A DNA stretch of 64,000 bases, taken from positions 992,001 to 1,056,000 of the forward strand of contig JAGMVK010000002.1 in NCBI GenBank assembly GCA_020747065.1, written 5' to 3'. Under the pieces are notes generated by a model. The model ran no database searches. It worked only from the letters and a program-made list of their open reading frames with translations, and was not told where the DNA came from. Source of the stretch: Cadophora sp. MPI-SDFR-AT-0126. Its lineage: Eukaryota > Ascomycota > Leotiomycetes > Helotiales > Ploettnerulaceae. Below, piece after piece: positions 46,214 to 58,600 of the stretch. The number at the start of each line of letters is the position of its first letter. Within the stretch, counting starts at the first letter, position 1. The translations under genes and the position numbers were made by a program.

Positions 46214-47083
46214 CTACTCATAGAACTTCCTGTTCTCGTTGGGTCCGAATAGCTTGGTCCGGATAGAGGGTAGAGCTACATCTTCCAACAGCTTCAAGCG
46301 CTCGTCAAAGGTATTGGTGATTTCAATCTTGCCACCGCTGCCGAGGATCGAGACGCCTCCAGCGCTGTATCCAACTATCAGCACATGCCATTCTCAATTA
46401 CGAGAGACAAAAATTGGGACGGAAAGGGAGAACATACCATCCTTCGGGCAACGGATTCGACTCATCAATACTAGCACTAATATCCTTCTTCGTCTTCTCC
46501 TTATACTCCTTCTCCGCATCCTTAATCGCCTTTCCAACTATCTCCTTATCCGCCTTCCTCGCCCTAACCACCACCTTCTCCTCACTCAAAGCGTAGAAAC
46601 CCTCCAGCAACAGACCCTTCAACACAGTCTGATACTTTCCCTTATCCTTCGTCTGATCCCCGAGCTTCTTTTGCGCATCCTCGAAGATAGCATCGAGGAG
46701 CTCCTGGCGGGCAGAGAGCACCTTCAGGCGCGTCTTGTTGGTAAGCGTCGACCGTGTGATCTGCTGTGACATCTGGGCCGTCTTGAACTTCTTCTCGTAT
46801 GTTGAGTCGATGGCGGCGGTTTCCTGGCGGACGAGCTTCGACTTCTCGATGGCAAACTCTTCGTCGGCTTTTATTTCGATCTCGCGACCTTTCTCCATGG
46901 CTTCTTGCTTGATGAAGGCTGTCATCTTCTTGAGCTCTTGGCCGACCTGTTGTGCCCATTGCTGTTAGCTACTTGCTGTCTCTGCCTTGGTTTGGATGGC
47001 TACGAAATGTGCCAATTGGAACTTGGGATATCGTGGGAGGAAAGTCTGACCTGGTCGTCCGAGAGAGCGTGGGATTGTGACAT
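46214..47083 (-). CDS. VMA4: V-type ATPase subunit E
   Basis: This is subunit E of the V1 sector, part of the peripheral stalk of the vacuolar proton pump. Exons 47051-47083, 46438-46946 and 46214-46364 give 230 aa, against 233 in yeast. The N-terminus MSQSHALSDDQVGQELKKMT is the family start. The helical part follows: FIKQEAMEKGREIEIKADEEF, IEKSKLVRQETAAID, KVLSARQELLDAIFEDA. The C-terminal globular part is LPEGCAGGVSILGSGGKIEI, TNTFDERLKL, ending FGPNENRKFYE. The third exon joins at an acceptor (ATACAG) that lies 8 bases beyond a nearby ATAG; only the former keeps the family sequence. The first exon has 11 codons. Confidence 0.95.
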
Positions 47084-47850
47084 CTTGACGGTTGTGGGTG
47101 GGTTGTTTGTTGGAAGAGGGGAGTGGGAGAGCTGGAGCTGTGAGGTTGTCGAGCTGTAGCTCTCGCGATAAGAGGAGCAACGATCGGCATGCTCTTGGCA
47201 GGATTAGCGAGGTTATCACGTGTGGATATCTCAATATCAATGTCCTCATCCGAGCTTGGAACTTACGGTTCCAGTTCTTCTTCACTATTTGTGAGCAGAT
47301 CCTGCTGAAGTTCCTGCCTTGCATGACTACGTCGTTGTCTTGCAGTAGGGACTTGAATCGGGGAAAGAGGACTATCGGGGTCGTTCAGAATCCTGCTGCT
47401 CTATTAATTTCTCTTTTGGCTAAAATGCTTTCAAAGTCTCAATTCCGATTTACACATTCAGTCAAGCCTGGTTTACTTGGGTTACAATTACTGTCCAGTT
47501 ATGTTAAACCCCTTCACGGAGCTTGTTTGTACAAGCTAGCATTTCATTTGGCAATCTTTCTTGCTGTTGCTTCTCTGTACATCGCTTCGTGCGATTAATA
47601 GACTTTCGGGAGTTCTGTGAGAGCTCTTCTGGCGCTTTCACCATCTCTCGAGGTATTCTAATTAGATCTGCAACAGCTTGGTCCTATCCTGATTCATGAT
47701 TTACACTCCCTGCTTGGTCTCTGAGGATATTTTCTTTCCCTGCTTAAAGGTCATAATCTGTGCATTTTGCTCTTCCAGCCACTTGCCGCTTTCAATTTTT
47801 CACAAGTCATTCAATACGCCAATCCACCCGCCAGCTCCAGAAAGAACAAC
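47084..47850. promoter_or_regulatory. Divergent promoter region
   Basis: This 767-base gap separates VMA4 (minus) from the small membrane protein gene (plus). I see no gene or clear core promoter element in it. Confidence 0.4.
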
Positions 47851-48276
47851 ATGACTGCCCCTCAGAGTCCTCCGGGAGTATTATCCAAAGTCATGGCCGC
47901 CCTCAGCGAGGACATCCGGGATATTGCAGCCCATCGTCTAGCTCAAAAGCATTTCATATGGCTGCCTCTGGTGGTCTGCTTCATATCAACCTTGGGCCTC
48001 ACTGACTTCGATATCAATGACGAAAATTGTGGATGGCAGCACTTGTGTTGGTGGTTCGTTTTGTCCGCTTGGACAGCACATACACATATTGTTGGGCAGA
48101 GGGAAGGGAGAGCCTACACGCTCTGGACTTTGATGCACTTGGCTGAGGATGAGCGAGAGGAGGAAATTGCCAAGATGTGGAAGCAATATGGATGGAGTGA
48201 CAGCAAAAGCGATCGTAGGAAGCCTATGAGGTTAAATGAGAAGATGTCGGAGAAAAACAAGCTGCTGGAAGTCTGA
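47851..48276 (+). CDS. Small two-helix membrane protein, unknown
   Basis: One exon of 141 aa, starting MTAPQSPPGVLSKVM after an A-rich context (aacaacATG). I do not recognise the family. A short N-terminal amphipathic helix (VMAALSEDIRDIAAHRLAQK) leads into two hydrophobic segments at about residues 32-50 (FIWLPLVVCFISTLGLTD) and 64-80 (HLCWWFVLSAWTAHTHIVG). The C-terminal half is charged: LMHLAEDEREEEIAKMWKQY, then a basic tail. The composition suggests a membrane anchor with a cytosolic coiled segment. An in-frame upstream ATG at about 47767 would add 28 residues, but its sequence looks like leader. It is divergent from VMA4. Confidence 0.55.
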   Translation: MTAPQSPPGVLSKVMAALSEDIRDIAAHRLAQKHFIWLPLVVCFISTLGLTDFDINDENCGWQHLCWWFVLSAWTAHTHIVGQREGRAYTLWTLMHLAEDEREEEIAKMWKQYGWSDSKSDRRKPMRLNEKMSEKNKLLEV

Positions 48277-49239
48277 GAGTTGCTCTCTGCTGAAAGACCA
48301 AGGCTGACCTGTTGCTGCTGGGGAGGGAAAGGAAAACCCCCTGGAACCTTGGATTTCGCAGGATTTGAAGCTTGTGTTGGTGTATTGGGTTGTATGGCGT
48401 TGGTTTTAGGTATTGGGTTACCTCAATAACAAAGTCAAAATTGGTAGCTCGCGAAGATATCTCTCATGACAAAACGATAAATGGTGATATGACTCCGAGA
48501 TGCAGCATTTTCTGTGATTGAGTTGTTCAGATGTTGTCTGGAAATCATTCGGATTCCAAGTGACTTATCACATAGAAGCAGTGATAATCCTCTCAGCTTT
48601 ACGTGTTGATCGTGGTCTTAGATAACTTGTATGTGTGGTTCACGGAAGTCTTGAATGTCCTGAGTTCAGCTTGTGACATTCGCAGCGTCGCATCGTAGTG
48701 TATCCTCTTACCAGGTGAATCCCTGGGTACCGAGTGATTGTGAATATACTGTCTTTTCATGTCACATTGTCGATACACGACATTGCGCATCCGATTTTTT
48801 CGTATTACGAAGGGTCTGGCGCAACCTGGGACATTTGAATATCTTAGTCGGAATGTCTCCAAATGCTTTTGGTACATTACCACACCCTTCCAAATATATT
48901 CCCGGTTTCGCTTTTAAAATCGCATTCGATTCACAATTCAAAGTCGCTAGCCAAACCTACGACTTTTTGTAGCAGTTTTGAAGATCCATTCGACTTGGAT
49001 ATTTTCAGTGTTTACTTCCGGACACCATTCTAGAACCACACCCCCCACAGCCAAGCGAGACTTGGCTACGACAATCCAGGAGGTCACTCGACCTTGACCG
49101 CGAGTCGCTCATCAATACGCCCTCACATCTCACAGAAAGCACCTCGTTCTACCACCCCAATCCAGAGGAAGTTACACCACAGACACAGACAAAACCATCC
49201 AAATGAGATGAAGCCTTGCGATACTATATCATCTGCGTG
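48277..49239. other. Intergenic, no gene seen
   Basis: This 963-base stretch lies between two plus-strand genes. It should hold a 3' region and the promoter of the NIPA-type gene; nothing else is convincing. Confidence 0.4.
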
Positions 49240-50865
49240 ATGGGAAACCTGGGCGACCTGTCGCCAGGAGGAAGCGTAGCTGTTCGTCACCCCTGCTTGC
49301 TTGACATTTGCCCCCAGTCCAGATCTCCAACACAGCTTCAAAACAACGACTGACAAGTCTGCGAGTCACAGATTGGCATCCTCGTCGGCCTCGTCTCAAC
49401 CAGCGTACAGAGTCTCGGCCTCACCCTCCAGCGCAAATCGCATCTCCTAGAAGACGAGAAGGATCCCTACGATGTGCGACGGCCACCATACAGACGCCGG
49501 CGATGGCAGCTTGGGATGGGAATGTTCATTATATCCAACCTGGTCGGGAGCACTATTCAGATAACGACTCTACCATTACCTGTCCTCTCGACGCTGCAGG
49601 CTTCTGGATTGGTCTTCAACTCGATATGCGCCACTCTGATTCTGGGGGAGCCTTTCACTCGCTGGTCTTTGGGAGGAACGCTCCTGGTTTCGAGCGGTGC
49701 TGTGTTGATTGCTATCTTTGGAGCCATCCCGGAACCAGCGCATAGTTTGGATCAGTTGCTACAATTGCTCGGCAGGAGAACTTTTGTGATTTGGATGGTA
49801 CTACAGCTTATTCTGGTTCTGGCAATCATTGTAGTAGCGGGATTCTTAGCCAGGATACCAAGCATATCCTCGACACCACGAATACGACTCTTTCGAGGGC
49901 TGGCATACGGATCGATCAGTGGAATACTCTCAGCCCATTCGTTACTGGTAGCGAAATCAGCAGTGGAGCTCTTAGTCCGTACAATCATCGACAGGATCAA
50001 CCAGTTCAATCGATGGCAATCATGGGCTATCCTCCTCGGTCTGGTCACCCTCGCCCTCACCCAACTCTACTATCTCCACCGAGGCCTAAAGTTAGTCTCA
50101 ACAAGCGTCCTATACCCTCTCGTCTTCTGCATCTACAATATCATTGCCATTCTCGACGGCCTCATCTACTTCAAACAAACCGACCGCCTCACAGTTCTCC
50201 AAGCCTGCCTCATAGCCCTCGGCACTGTAATCCTCCTCTCGGGCGTTCTCGCTCTCTCCTGGCGCCTTTCTGACGAGCAAACCCCCTCCGCAGTCTCACA
50301 GAGCGCGCTCGCACCAGGCCTAGGCTTCGTTGAAGACACCGACAACGACGAATCATCCGACTCCCTCAACGCCGACGAAGAAGCTACCATCGGCGCAGAA
50401 CACCAGGCCCTCCTCCGCAACGAGCCCATGACACCCACCACGAAACTCGACACCGTGCTAGGAGCCACCAGAAATGTCCGCAAGACAGTACGAGTCACCG
50501 AAGCAGACGAGATATGGGGAGAGCTGGAAGACGATACTACGAAGTCGCCATCGCCCTCACGACCACCGAGACGAGCTTCTTCTGGTCTGCCAGAATCTGC
50601 GATCAGAGACGAGCCGGATGAGAATACGTCTTTGTTACGGTCAAATACTTTCTCGCGCCGGAGAAGGAGACGCTCAACTGGATTCCCGGGCTTCACAGCT
50701 AGACCATCGCCTAGAGGGTCGGGGAGGAGACATAAATCTCAGGATGCAACAGGTGGATTCTGGAAAATGAAGTGGTGGAAGCGAGATGGCAGTGGGAAGG
50801 GACCTCCTTCGTTACCACCTAGTTCTGATGGGCCGGGGATTGGTCCCTCTGGCACTGCTTCATGA
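49240..50865 (+). CDS. NIPA-type magnesium transporter-like protein
   Basis: This is a nine-helix membrane protein of the NIPA family (drug/metabolite transporter fold); animal members carry Mg2+, fungal ones are little studied. Exons 49240-49275 and 49372-50865 give 509 aa. The 12-codon first exon (MGNLGDLSPGGS) joins to IGILVGLVSTSVQSLGLTLQ, which is the family's first helix, followed by RKSHLLEDEKDPYD. Other marks are FIISNLVGSTIQITTLPLPV, LQASGLVFNSICATLILGE, AYGSISGILSAHSLLVAKSA and ILDGLIYFKQTDRL. After about residue 310 the protein is cytosolic and disordered, ending in a basic, Gly/Ser/Pro-rich tail (FSRRRRRRSTGFPG). The donor of intron 1 (gtagct) is weak, so the exact exon 1 end deserves checking; the family start supports it. 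Confidence 0.88.
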
Positions 50866-52995
50866 GAGTATATGTTGGTATATGACACTACGTCAAGATG
50901 CTGCATTGAGCTGTTGCTTGAGGCACGGGAGGTCGCATTTGTATCAGTCACGGCATGGAAAGCTGTCTTTCCAGGTCGGTTTAAGGACAAGGCGTTTAGG
51001 CTGGCTATCTAGCATTGCAGCGGAGTTCTTTTAGGGATGGGTTGATTCATTGGTTCGGTTGTAAGCTATCCAGGATACAGAGGCGTTCGGTGGTACAGAG
51101 AAGAGGGGCTACAGCTTGACCTGAAAGAGGAGCAATGTTGTACTTGTTCTCACGAAGACTGTACAAAATGAAGAGGTGGTTGAACGCAAGAGGAGCGGTA
51201 TGGAAAGGAAAGGGCAAGCACAGGAGAGCATATCAGCAGCTGTGAAACCAACATGCGTAGTTGAGGAAACAACACCTTACAATGAATTGATTGAAGCACA
51301 ACCCTACTGCCTTTTCCTCAATATTGAAACAGATACTTTTCTTCCTCGCTAAAATATCCTATCTCATGCCTATTCACCAACTCTCCTTCCGACCATCACC
51401 TCCTTCGACCTTTCCAGCTACTCTGTCAGGCAAGCAGATAGCTAGCATATATGTTTTTAAATATACCATCTACTACAGCCAGCTATCATCTCAATCAGCT
51501 CTCGGGGCATCTGCCCATCCACCACCCAATTAGTGACAGTTCTCTAAGTCCAGAGATCAGATCAGATAATATGTACTATGATTTGATTATCCCCCCCCAT
51601 CTTTCGAGTCCTAAACCTACCTATTCATCCCTCCTCTTCTCCAGAGTACCAGAGTGAATCTCCTTACCTACTTACTCATTCAAAATCCCTTCATCTATCA
51701 ACAGCACACCATTCAACAACAAACTTTTTGATCTTCCCCAATGGATCAAACCAACAAGCACACCCACAACCTCACAAACACACTCAATCCCCCCCCCCCC
51801 CCCCTCTCCCCTTCCCCTACCTTCCAATCCCGCCATTTTTGGAACGAAGTTTCTTTTTTGTCTTACTTCTGCTTGGACCATCGAAACACACCTCCCCTGC
51901 ATGCCCAACTTTGCAAAAGAAAACACGCGGGGTAAGGTACATTGCTTGGTACAGTACAGATAGTTTGATATCTAAAAGAGGTATAGATCGAGATCGAGAT
52001 CCAGATCCGAAATAGATCTCTCCACTCCCCATCCACAGCTAGTAACTAGCTAGCTAGCTTTGACCCAATTCCTCAAATTTAAGCTTATTTTACAGGTATG
52101 CTTAAGGTTAAGCATGAATGAGTTGGATATTGTCGGAGGTAAGTTGCCGTTCTTGAACCTCGAAGCCGAGATCGAGATCTTGAATCCCGAGCTTGAGCTT
52201 GGATGTCTCGGGGCACCGGGAAGTCTCACGTCATGATGATTGTTTAGTTTGTTGACACTTTGCTGTTTCCGGGAGGAGAGCGAGCGTGGATTCTACGGTG
52301 GAGGATGAGCTTGGGAGTATCAGGCCTGGGGTAAATTAAGTAGTAATGGAAGGGAGTTGGAAATCTGTCTTATCAAAAATTCAATTCCACCATTTGCGCG
52401 CATATCAACCTCCCATATGGGTGGCCAGAGAGAGGCCTGTACTGTACAGAGTGGGAGAGAGAGAGATGTAGAGAGACGATAAAGAGAGAGGAACCATGAA
52501 TGACCATCCACCACCCCCAATCCCAACCAAATCAGTAGCTAGCAACGTAGAGAAAAAGGCCAGCGCGGAAAAAACAAGCAAGTAATCCATGATGCACCAC
52601 CAACCACAGTAACCGTGCAGATATCTTCCAAGGAAGATTCCTGCCTGATCGCTCCATTCCACATGCAGACATGTCCCATGAAAGTTCACTTCATCATCGT
52701 CGTCCATCCATCCACCTTTGCTACCGGACCAAACCAAAATCTCTCCCAAGAGTGATGATGATACTGGAGGTAAAATTAACTCATTATCCCGCGTGGTATA
52801 GTTTTCCGATTTTGTAAACAAAGTGCAAGGTTGATTAAAGAAACTCCCAATGGAAAATGACACCAGAACACCAATTAGAACGAGTACTTTGAAGGTTTAC
52901 GTCTCGCAAGACACGAACGTTTTGGGGCGCTGTATTATGTGTCGGGTATCAGAGTTAAAGACGACCCTCCGTGTACTGGGATGCAAGATTCGGCT
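50866..52995. other. 2.1 kb intergenic region with simple repeats
   Basis: This is a convergent region between the NIPA-type gene and MCM1. It contains a run of 16 C (51789-51804), a gatcga/gatcca-rich stretch near 51985-52020 and (ctag) repeats at about 52042-52060. I see no convincing coding region. Confidence 0.45.
51789..51804 (+). repeat. Poly-C run, 16 bases
   Basis: Sixteen consecutive C, followed by more CT-rich sequence. A G-rich run therefore lies on the minus strand. Confidence 0.9.
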
Positions 52996-53795
52996 CTATG
53001 CTTGGTGTGAATGTTGCTGAGGAATACCGCCCTGGGGAGGCATTGGGTAACCCCCTCCTCTCTGTTGTTGAGCAACGTAATTTTGGTAGGCGAGAGCTTG
53101 CTGGTGCTCGAGGGTCTGAGGCATGTAGTTCGGGTGCATATTAGCTTGTTGTGGCATTCCGGCTCGGTTTGGAGTTGGGATGTGTTGAGCAGGTTGCTCC
53201 TCGGGCGAGTCAACAGTGTTCTGATCATCTACGCCATTCTCTCCATTGCCAGCAGGTTCTGGGGCATTCAGACAGGCCTGGTATAGGTCAGTATATGTAT
53301 GATATCAATCGGGGAGCCAACATACTTGGATCAAGTTCTTTCCTTCCGCCTTTGTGACGAGGGGTTGGAGCTTCGGTGTGGTAAAAGTGTAGACGAGACC
53401 CGTTTCGGAGACAACGAGGAGGAGAACTTGAGTTCCAGTGAGGACCGACAATTCGTATGCCTATTATTGATGAATCAGTAAGGGTTGTTGAAACGCGATC
53501 GCGATTGGCGCGCCGAGACGCGATTTGAAGCATTTGGACTGACCTTCTTCATGATACCGGCCTTGCGCTTGGAGAAGGTGATGTGGCGACGCGACTTATC
53601 CGTGATGAACTTGATCTCAATCTTTCTGCGCTCGCGTCCGGGCTTATCATCATCATCGTCGTCGTCGTCGGCAGTGGATGGGCGTTGACGCTTGACACCG
53701 CGACTCTCTCCCGCAATTGAATTGCCATTTCCTACGGCGTGCTCGTCGAGGGCATTTGGCGAACCTTGATCGTGTTGGTCGGTAATATCGGCCAT
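52996..53795 (-). CDS. MCM1: MADS-box transcription factor Mcm1
   Basis: Mcm1 is the SRF-type MADS regulator that binds CC(A/T)6GG-like sites with partners and controls mating, cell cycle and conidiation in ascomycetes. Exons 53544-53795, 53326-53460 and 52996-53277 give 222 aa. After a disordered, Asp-rich lead (TADDDDDDDDKPG), the MADS box covers about residues 53-112: RERRKIEIKFITDKSRRHIT, FSKRKAGIMKK, AYELSVLTGTQVLLLVVSET, GLVYTFTTPKLQPLV. The SAM extension continues (TKAEGKNLIQACLNAPEP). The tail is Gln/Pro-rich (MPPQGGIPQQHSHQA), likely an activation region. The intron inside the MADS box after IMKK is at the place usual for filamentous ascomycetes. The upstream region is exceptionally long. 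Confidence 0.95.
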
Positions 53796-54189
53796 TGTGT
53801 TTATGGTATGACGAGGTTGACTCTTTTGAGTTGCGTGCCGGTGACCTTACTGGTTATGGGGAGTGGATGGCTGCTCTTTGCTTGTCGCAGAAACCTGGTC
53901 GCGAAGAGCTGGATTGAGGTTGGCGCGAAGGAAGGACCCGAGTAATTCAGGCTGGCTGGCTGGCTGCTTGCGACGGCGAGTGAGAGAGCTGAATGGAGGT
54001 CCGATTTCACTGGAGGCGTTCCAACCGGTTAGAAGACCTGGATAGGAAACCTGAATAACAAACAGTGGGATTAATGATTGATCAGGTAAGGCGATGGAGG
54101 CTGCGCAGCGGATGGGGATGCGGGATGACAGAAAGAAGAATAGATTGATCGAGCACAGGCGGCGACTTGGAAGGGTTGGGTTGATCGGT

Positions 54190-54220
54190 GGGCTTGGGCA
54201 GGGTAGGGTAGGGTAGGGGG
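54190..54220 (+). other. G-run cluster (possible G-quadruplex)
   Basis: Six runs of three or more G occur within 31 bases on the plus strand, including gggtagggtagggtaggggg. This fits the G3+N1-7 quadruplex pattern. It lies about 400 bases upstream of the MCM1 start, on the template strand for MCM1. Confidence 0.7.
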
Positions 54221-55601
54221 AAAGAACAGTACAGTAAGGAAAAGGTGGAGGCTGGGGGGTATGGAAAGCGCGACCGGTGCACCGAGGACGGTAGACGAGC
54301 CTCTCGGGAGTGCGGCCGCTGCAGGAAAGCAGTTGACTTGGTCCAGACTTGGCCCAGAATAGACAAAGAAGTGGTCCATCCAAGACTCATTCCTTGCGGT
54401 GGCCAGGAGTGGACAGGCAGACAACTAGATCCTCGGCACCCGTGAGCCGGCCAACACTCTGTTTCTGGCAGAGGCTGGTGCTTTGCTCGGCATGACTGGG
54501 GGGATGCTGGGCTGTACGAGATATGCAGCCAACTGCAGCGCACGCAGGATATTGCAGCGTACCAGATCCGGGTCCAGAAGAAGAAGATCAGACGAAGCAA
54601 GCTATGAAGAAGCTATGCCTTGCTGCTGCCCCATCGTATGAACGGTACCGTGCGGTGCATCGCACGCATCTTCAGTGCAGTGGAGGAGGAGGGAAAAGGG
54701 GAAAGCTTGTGTGACGAGCAGTAACTGTGGCCGGATAGGGACAAGAGCAGAAAGGGGGAAAAGGGGAGGGAGGGGAAGAAGAATGTGCCTCTGTCTCAGC
54801 AACATCGCGCAGCTTTGCGCTGGGAACACCCTGTTGAACACATGCATGCAATCTTGCTTGGCTGTGCCATAATAGGGGATGCTCTGCTCTGGATCTGGTC
54901 TGCTGTGCCTCGATCAATTGTTCGCGCTGCACCTTCAGTCACATCTCGATGTTCGGATGTCGCGTTTGTTCTGCATCAACTTCAGAACAGACGAACTCCA
55001 GAACATTGTGAGCGCCATTGGTGTTCGAGGAATGAGGGGTTGTGGGAGGGGAGTCCGACCGCATACGGGTAAGGGGTGGCGGTGAGCTGGTGGTGGGGGA
55101 AGGCATGTCGGATCGCCATATTTGATACTCAAAGCAGAGACCCGACCGAGAACAAAGAACAGCATTGGGTCTGGTTCGATCGATGTCTTGTCTTGTGTCG
55201 ACTTCTTCGATGGGCCCCCAAGGCTGAAGCCGAAAGAAGGATAGGAGAAGATCATGCATATCAGAGCAAGATATCAAAAGCTCTGGCTTGTTGGTGCGCA
55301 ATGCTTGATCCTCGATAGCAGGAAGATGTCGCGAGCTTCTGTGCAGAGGTGCAGCGGTGCTAGGAAGTGGTGGAGGTGGAGGCAGGTGGAAGTGGAGGTG
55401 GAGAAGTACTGACTGACATAACGCGACCAAAACATAACAAAAGGAAATGCACTCGAGGCTGACATACCTGTGGGATGAATGAATGATTTGTTTGTTTGGT
55501 CGAGTCAAGTCAGGTCAGTCAAGTAAGGCTGAGCTGGGTCAAGCTGAAATAGGATGAGATGCTTGGTTGCTTGCTGGGTTTGTACTCGTCAAGTCGCAGT
55601 C

Positions 55602-55623
55602 TGTGTGTGTGTGTGTGTGTGTG
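55602..55623. repeat. (TG)11 microsatellite
   Basis: Eleven uninterrupted TG units, followed by tatatgg. Confidence 0.9.
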
Positions 55624-58600
55624 TATATGGCGTGCAGGGATTCAATAATAAGGCATTTGAGGGCGTGAGCGTTTGTGGTGCGTTGCGTTTCAATGCTGGC
55701 TGGCTGGCTGTCTAGCTGGCTGCAAACCAAAGAGGTCAAGTGGGAATCTGAAAACAGGAGGGAAGGAAACAAGAGCCCTTTAAGTTAAGCTCGACCTGGA
55801 AATGAGCTAAATCAGCTAGCTCAGTAAGCGCAATCCAGGCCTAGTTCCAGTCGCCGAATTGCCGAAGAGATAAGCACGTGATTGTCTTACAACTGTTCTA
55901 ATTGGCCGAGAGACTATTGAACGGAGGTCGATGGAATAGGAAGGAGTGGGGGGTGTTGGAATTATCGATTTTGATGTCGAGGTCGATTGATTACCACGTT
56001 GATATCACTTTGCTTGCAGATTGCAATTCGAGAGTCGTTCCAGTACAATAGATTTCAAATCAAGTCAGAACGTAGTAGGTAGGTATATCGCAGAGGTTCA
56101 TTCATTCATTCATTCGTTGATCGAGCTCAAAGAGATAAAATTCACAAAGAAGCTCGAATTCGATTGGTGAGTTCAAAGGTCTGCCCTCCCACCCACAGCC
56201 AGACATCCCAACAGGTCCCCACTCCCCCTCCCCGCTTTTTCATTCACATTTCATTTCTTCAGCCGAGATACAGATCGAGGAAGGAGCGACGTGATAGTGA
56301 TAAGAACCATCATTTTGAGAAGGGCACATAACAAAAGGAAATCATCTATCTACTTCTGCTTTTACTTCATAAACGAGAAGTGCCCAGTCCACAACAAAAA
56401 AGAGATGGACGGACCATTGCGATCATCGATGCTTCGAGTCGCTTCCCGAACTAGGCACTTATGACTTCCACTCCGAGGGAGACGGAAAATCACCTACTTC
56501 CAAAACCTCCCGTCCCCAGGAACCAGACCTTATCAAATACATGAATCCCATCCAATAGGCTCACTACAAATTCTTCCGGTTGGAATTTGCTCCACCTTCG
56601 ACAATATCCTCCGCGCTCTTTCAAGCCTCCTACTCCCTCTTTCAGTCCTCCGCATCAGCATTTCAACCACGCAACTCCTCCAGAAACACCACCCATACAG
56701 TACCAACCTCCTTCTCTTAAGGAACTAACCAGTCACGTCCCTGACTAACAAACGGCCCTTTCGAGAATCTAAGTACCCAACCGTTTCTTGTCAAACAATA
56801 AGCATAACAAGCTCCTCCCCTCAGCGCCGCCACGCCAAGCCTCTCACACAATCACTAAGCGAGCTGCATCAGAAGCGTCAGAATAACCCTGCCTCGCCTT
56901 CAAGCCTGCCTCATCGTCGTTACCGACCCTTTGCCCACCTCCGAGGTTTGACCTGCAAGGCTGCAACAAAACATATACTCACTCTACTGTATGATTGTCA
57001 GGTCAGACACACATGGCTATCGCTTCTACCAGTATACAACCAGTTCAATCGCGGATATCGTCAGGTACGGAAGTTTGCTGGAGTTAGACTTTCCGTTTCC
57101 GGAACTTCCATTCAAGATGTGCCTTCGATCCCCAAAATCTCAGATAACCTTAAGTACTGAGATTCAACCCAAAACATAACGGTCTACCTACCATACCTCT
57201 CCTGTTTCGACCTAAAAGATACCTCACACTTGGAGTCAATTCTTAGATTTTGATCCGGAGAAGTAGTTCATCCCATCTCAAGCCACCAGTTTCGCTTCCT
57301 GTTTCGATTACAGTCCAAGAGCGGAAAGGCTCAAGTCCGATGTTTCGAAATTGTCGTTCCGCCATGTCTGAGATCGATGTTGAGAAACCAGACGATAAGA
57401 CATCAGTCCCGATTTTCAGCTCTTGGATCTTGCAGGCGACATCCGAGTTACCTGAGTGGTTGTATCACGCGTACACAGGCTCAAGCTCAAGTTCAACCCA
57501 TGATCTCGAAGAGGACAATTTCTCTCCAGTTTAACCGAAAATGGTGATGGGTACACCTCTCGATACAGTAATGTTAGACTACTCCGTTCCATATCCTCAT
57601 ACGACAATACATTAGCCACATTTCAAAAGCCGGGAGAAATTCAGACCTAGACCAGAACATACAGAAAAGAGGGGGGGCATCTAAGCGAAATTTCCTCTTC
57701 CAGCCAAATACAAACAGGGAGGGCACTGCAGGTACCTATTTATTCTGGAACCTGTGTTCTGGAATGGAAAGTAAAAGAGACTCAGGCAGCAGATAGTCAT
57801 CTGTTTGCCGAAGTCACTTCCTTGAGACTGACGCCTGTGGCAGACGTTGGTTTTCTCATCGATGTAAAATGCAGGTCATCGATGTAACGTGTAAGAAACA
57901 TTACACAATGTCCATTCATCTGCAACGACTCCATTGAAACATCGGCTTAATCAGAGAATATAGTAACAAGACATTCATCCCCTCTAATCATCTCGCATTC
58001 AGACCACAAAATACCCCACTCCTCTACTTTCATACGATAGAATAGAAACTCGCTCTCTTACCAGCGTCTTAGCGAGCAAAGTTAACATCAACACCGCTCT
58101 CCACTCTCCCCCTCTTTTCAGCGTCTTCATGAGCAAAGTTACCATCGATGCCACTCCCCACTCCCCACTCTCTACCCTTTACCTCCGAATCTCTCCCTCT
58201 CTTTACCGTCTCTCTCCTCCCCCTCTCAACCCTCCCCTTCAACCCCTCCACCGCCCCCAGGTGCCCCGAAATCTGGACCTCATAGGATACCGCAATATAT
58301 ACTGCACCTCTTTCCACAAGCCAGCTCAGCTCAGCTCCATTCTCTCCCCTTCCTCCCCTCTCCTACTCTTTTCCACATTCACCACATCTTTCCTGGAAAC
58401 CAAAAACAGAAAAATAAAGCGCAAGTCAAGTAAATCACCCACCAACAATCCCAGCAACATTAAGACTATTTGGCAACTACTTCTACACCAAGCTTCCCAA
58501 ATCAGCCTCAACATTCCTTCCATGTCCTGCGAATGAGAATAGCATATCTAGGAATTGGGGCCCGACGCAGAGATGGCTGTGGAGTGAGCGCGAGCATGGC

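Noticed and set aside
46239..46769. Open frame of 176 codons on the plus strand, Leu/Arg/Ser-rich
   Set aside because: It is the reverse strand of VMA4; the Leu-rich look comes from the Lys/Glu codons of subunit E.
50166..50696. Open frame of 176 codons on the minus strand
   Set aside because: It is antisense to the NIPA-type protein's C-terminal half and shows no family resemblance.
54939..55508. Open frame of 189 codons on the minus strand, upstream of MCM1
   Set aside because: It is low-complexity (Ser/Pro/Leu/His) and runs through simple repeats, as do the overlapping frames at 53847-54383 and 54082-54600; no domain and no consistent frame.
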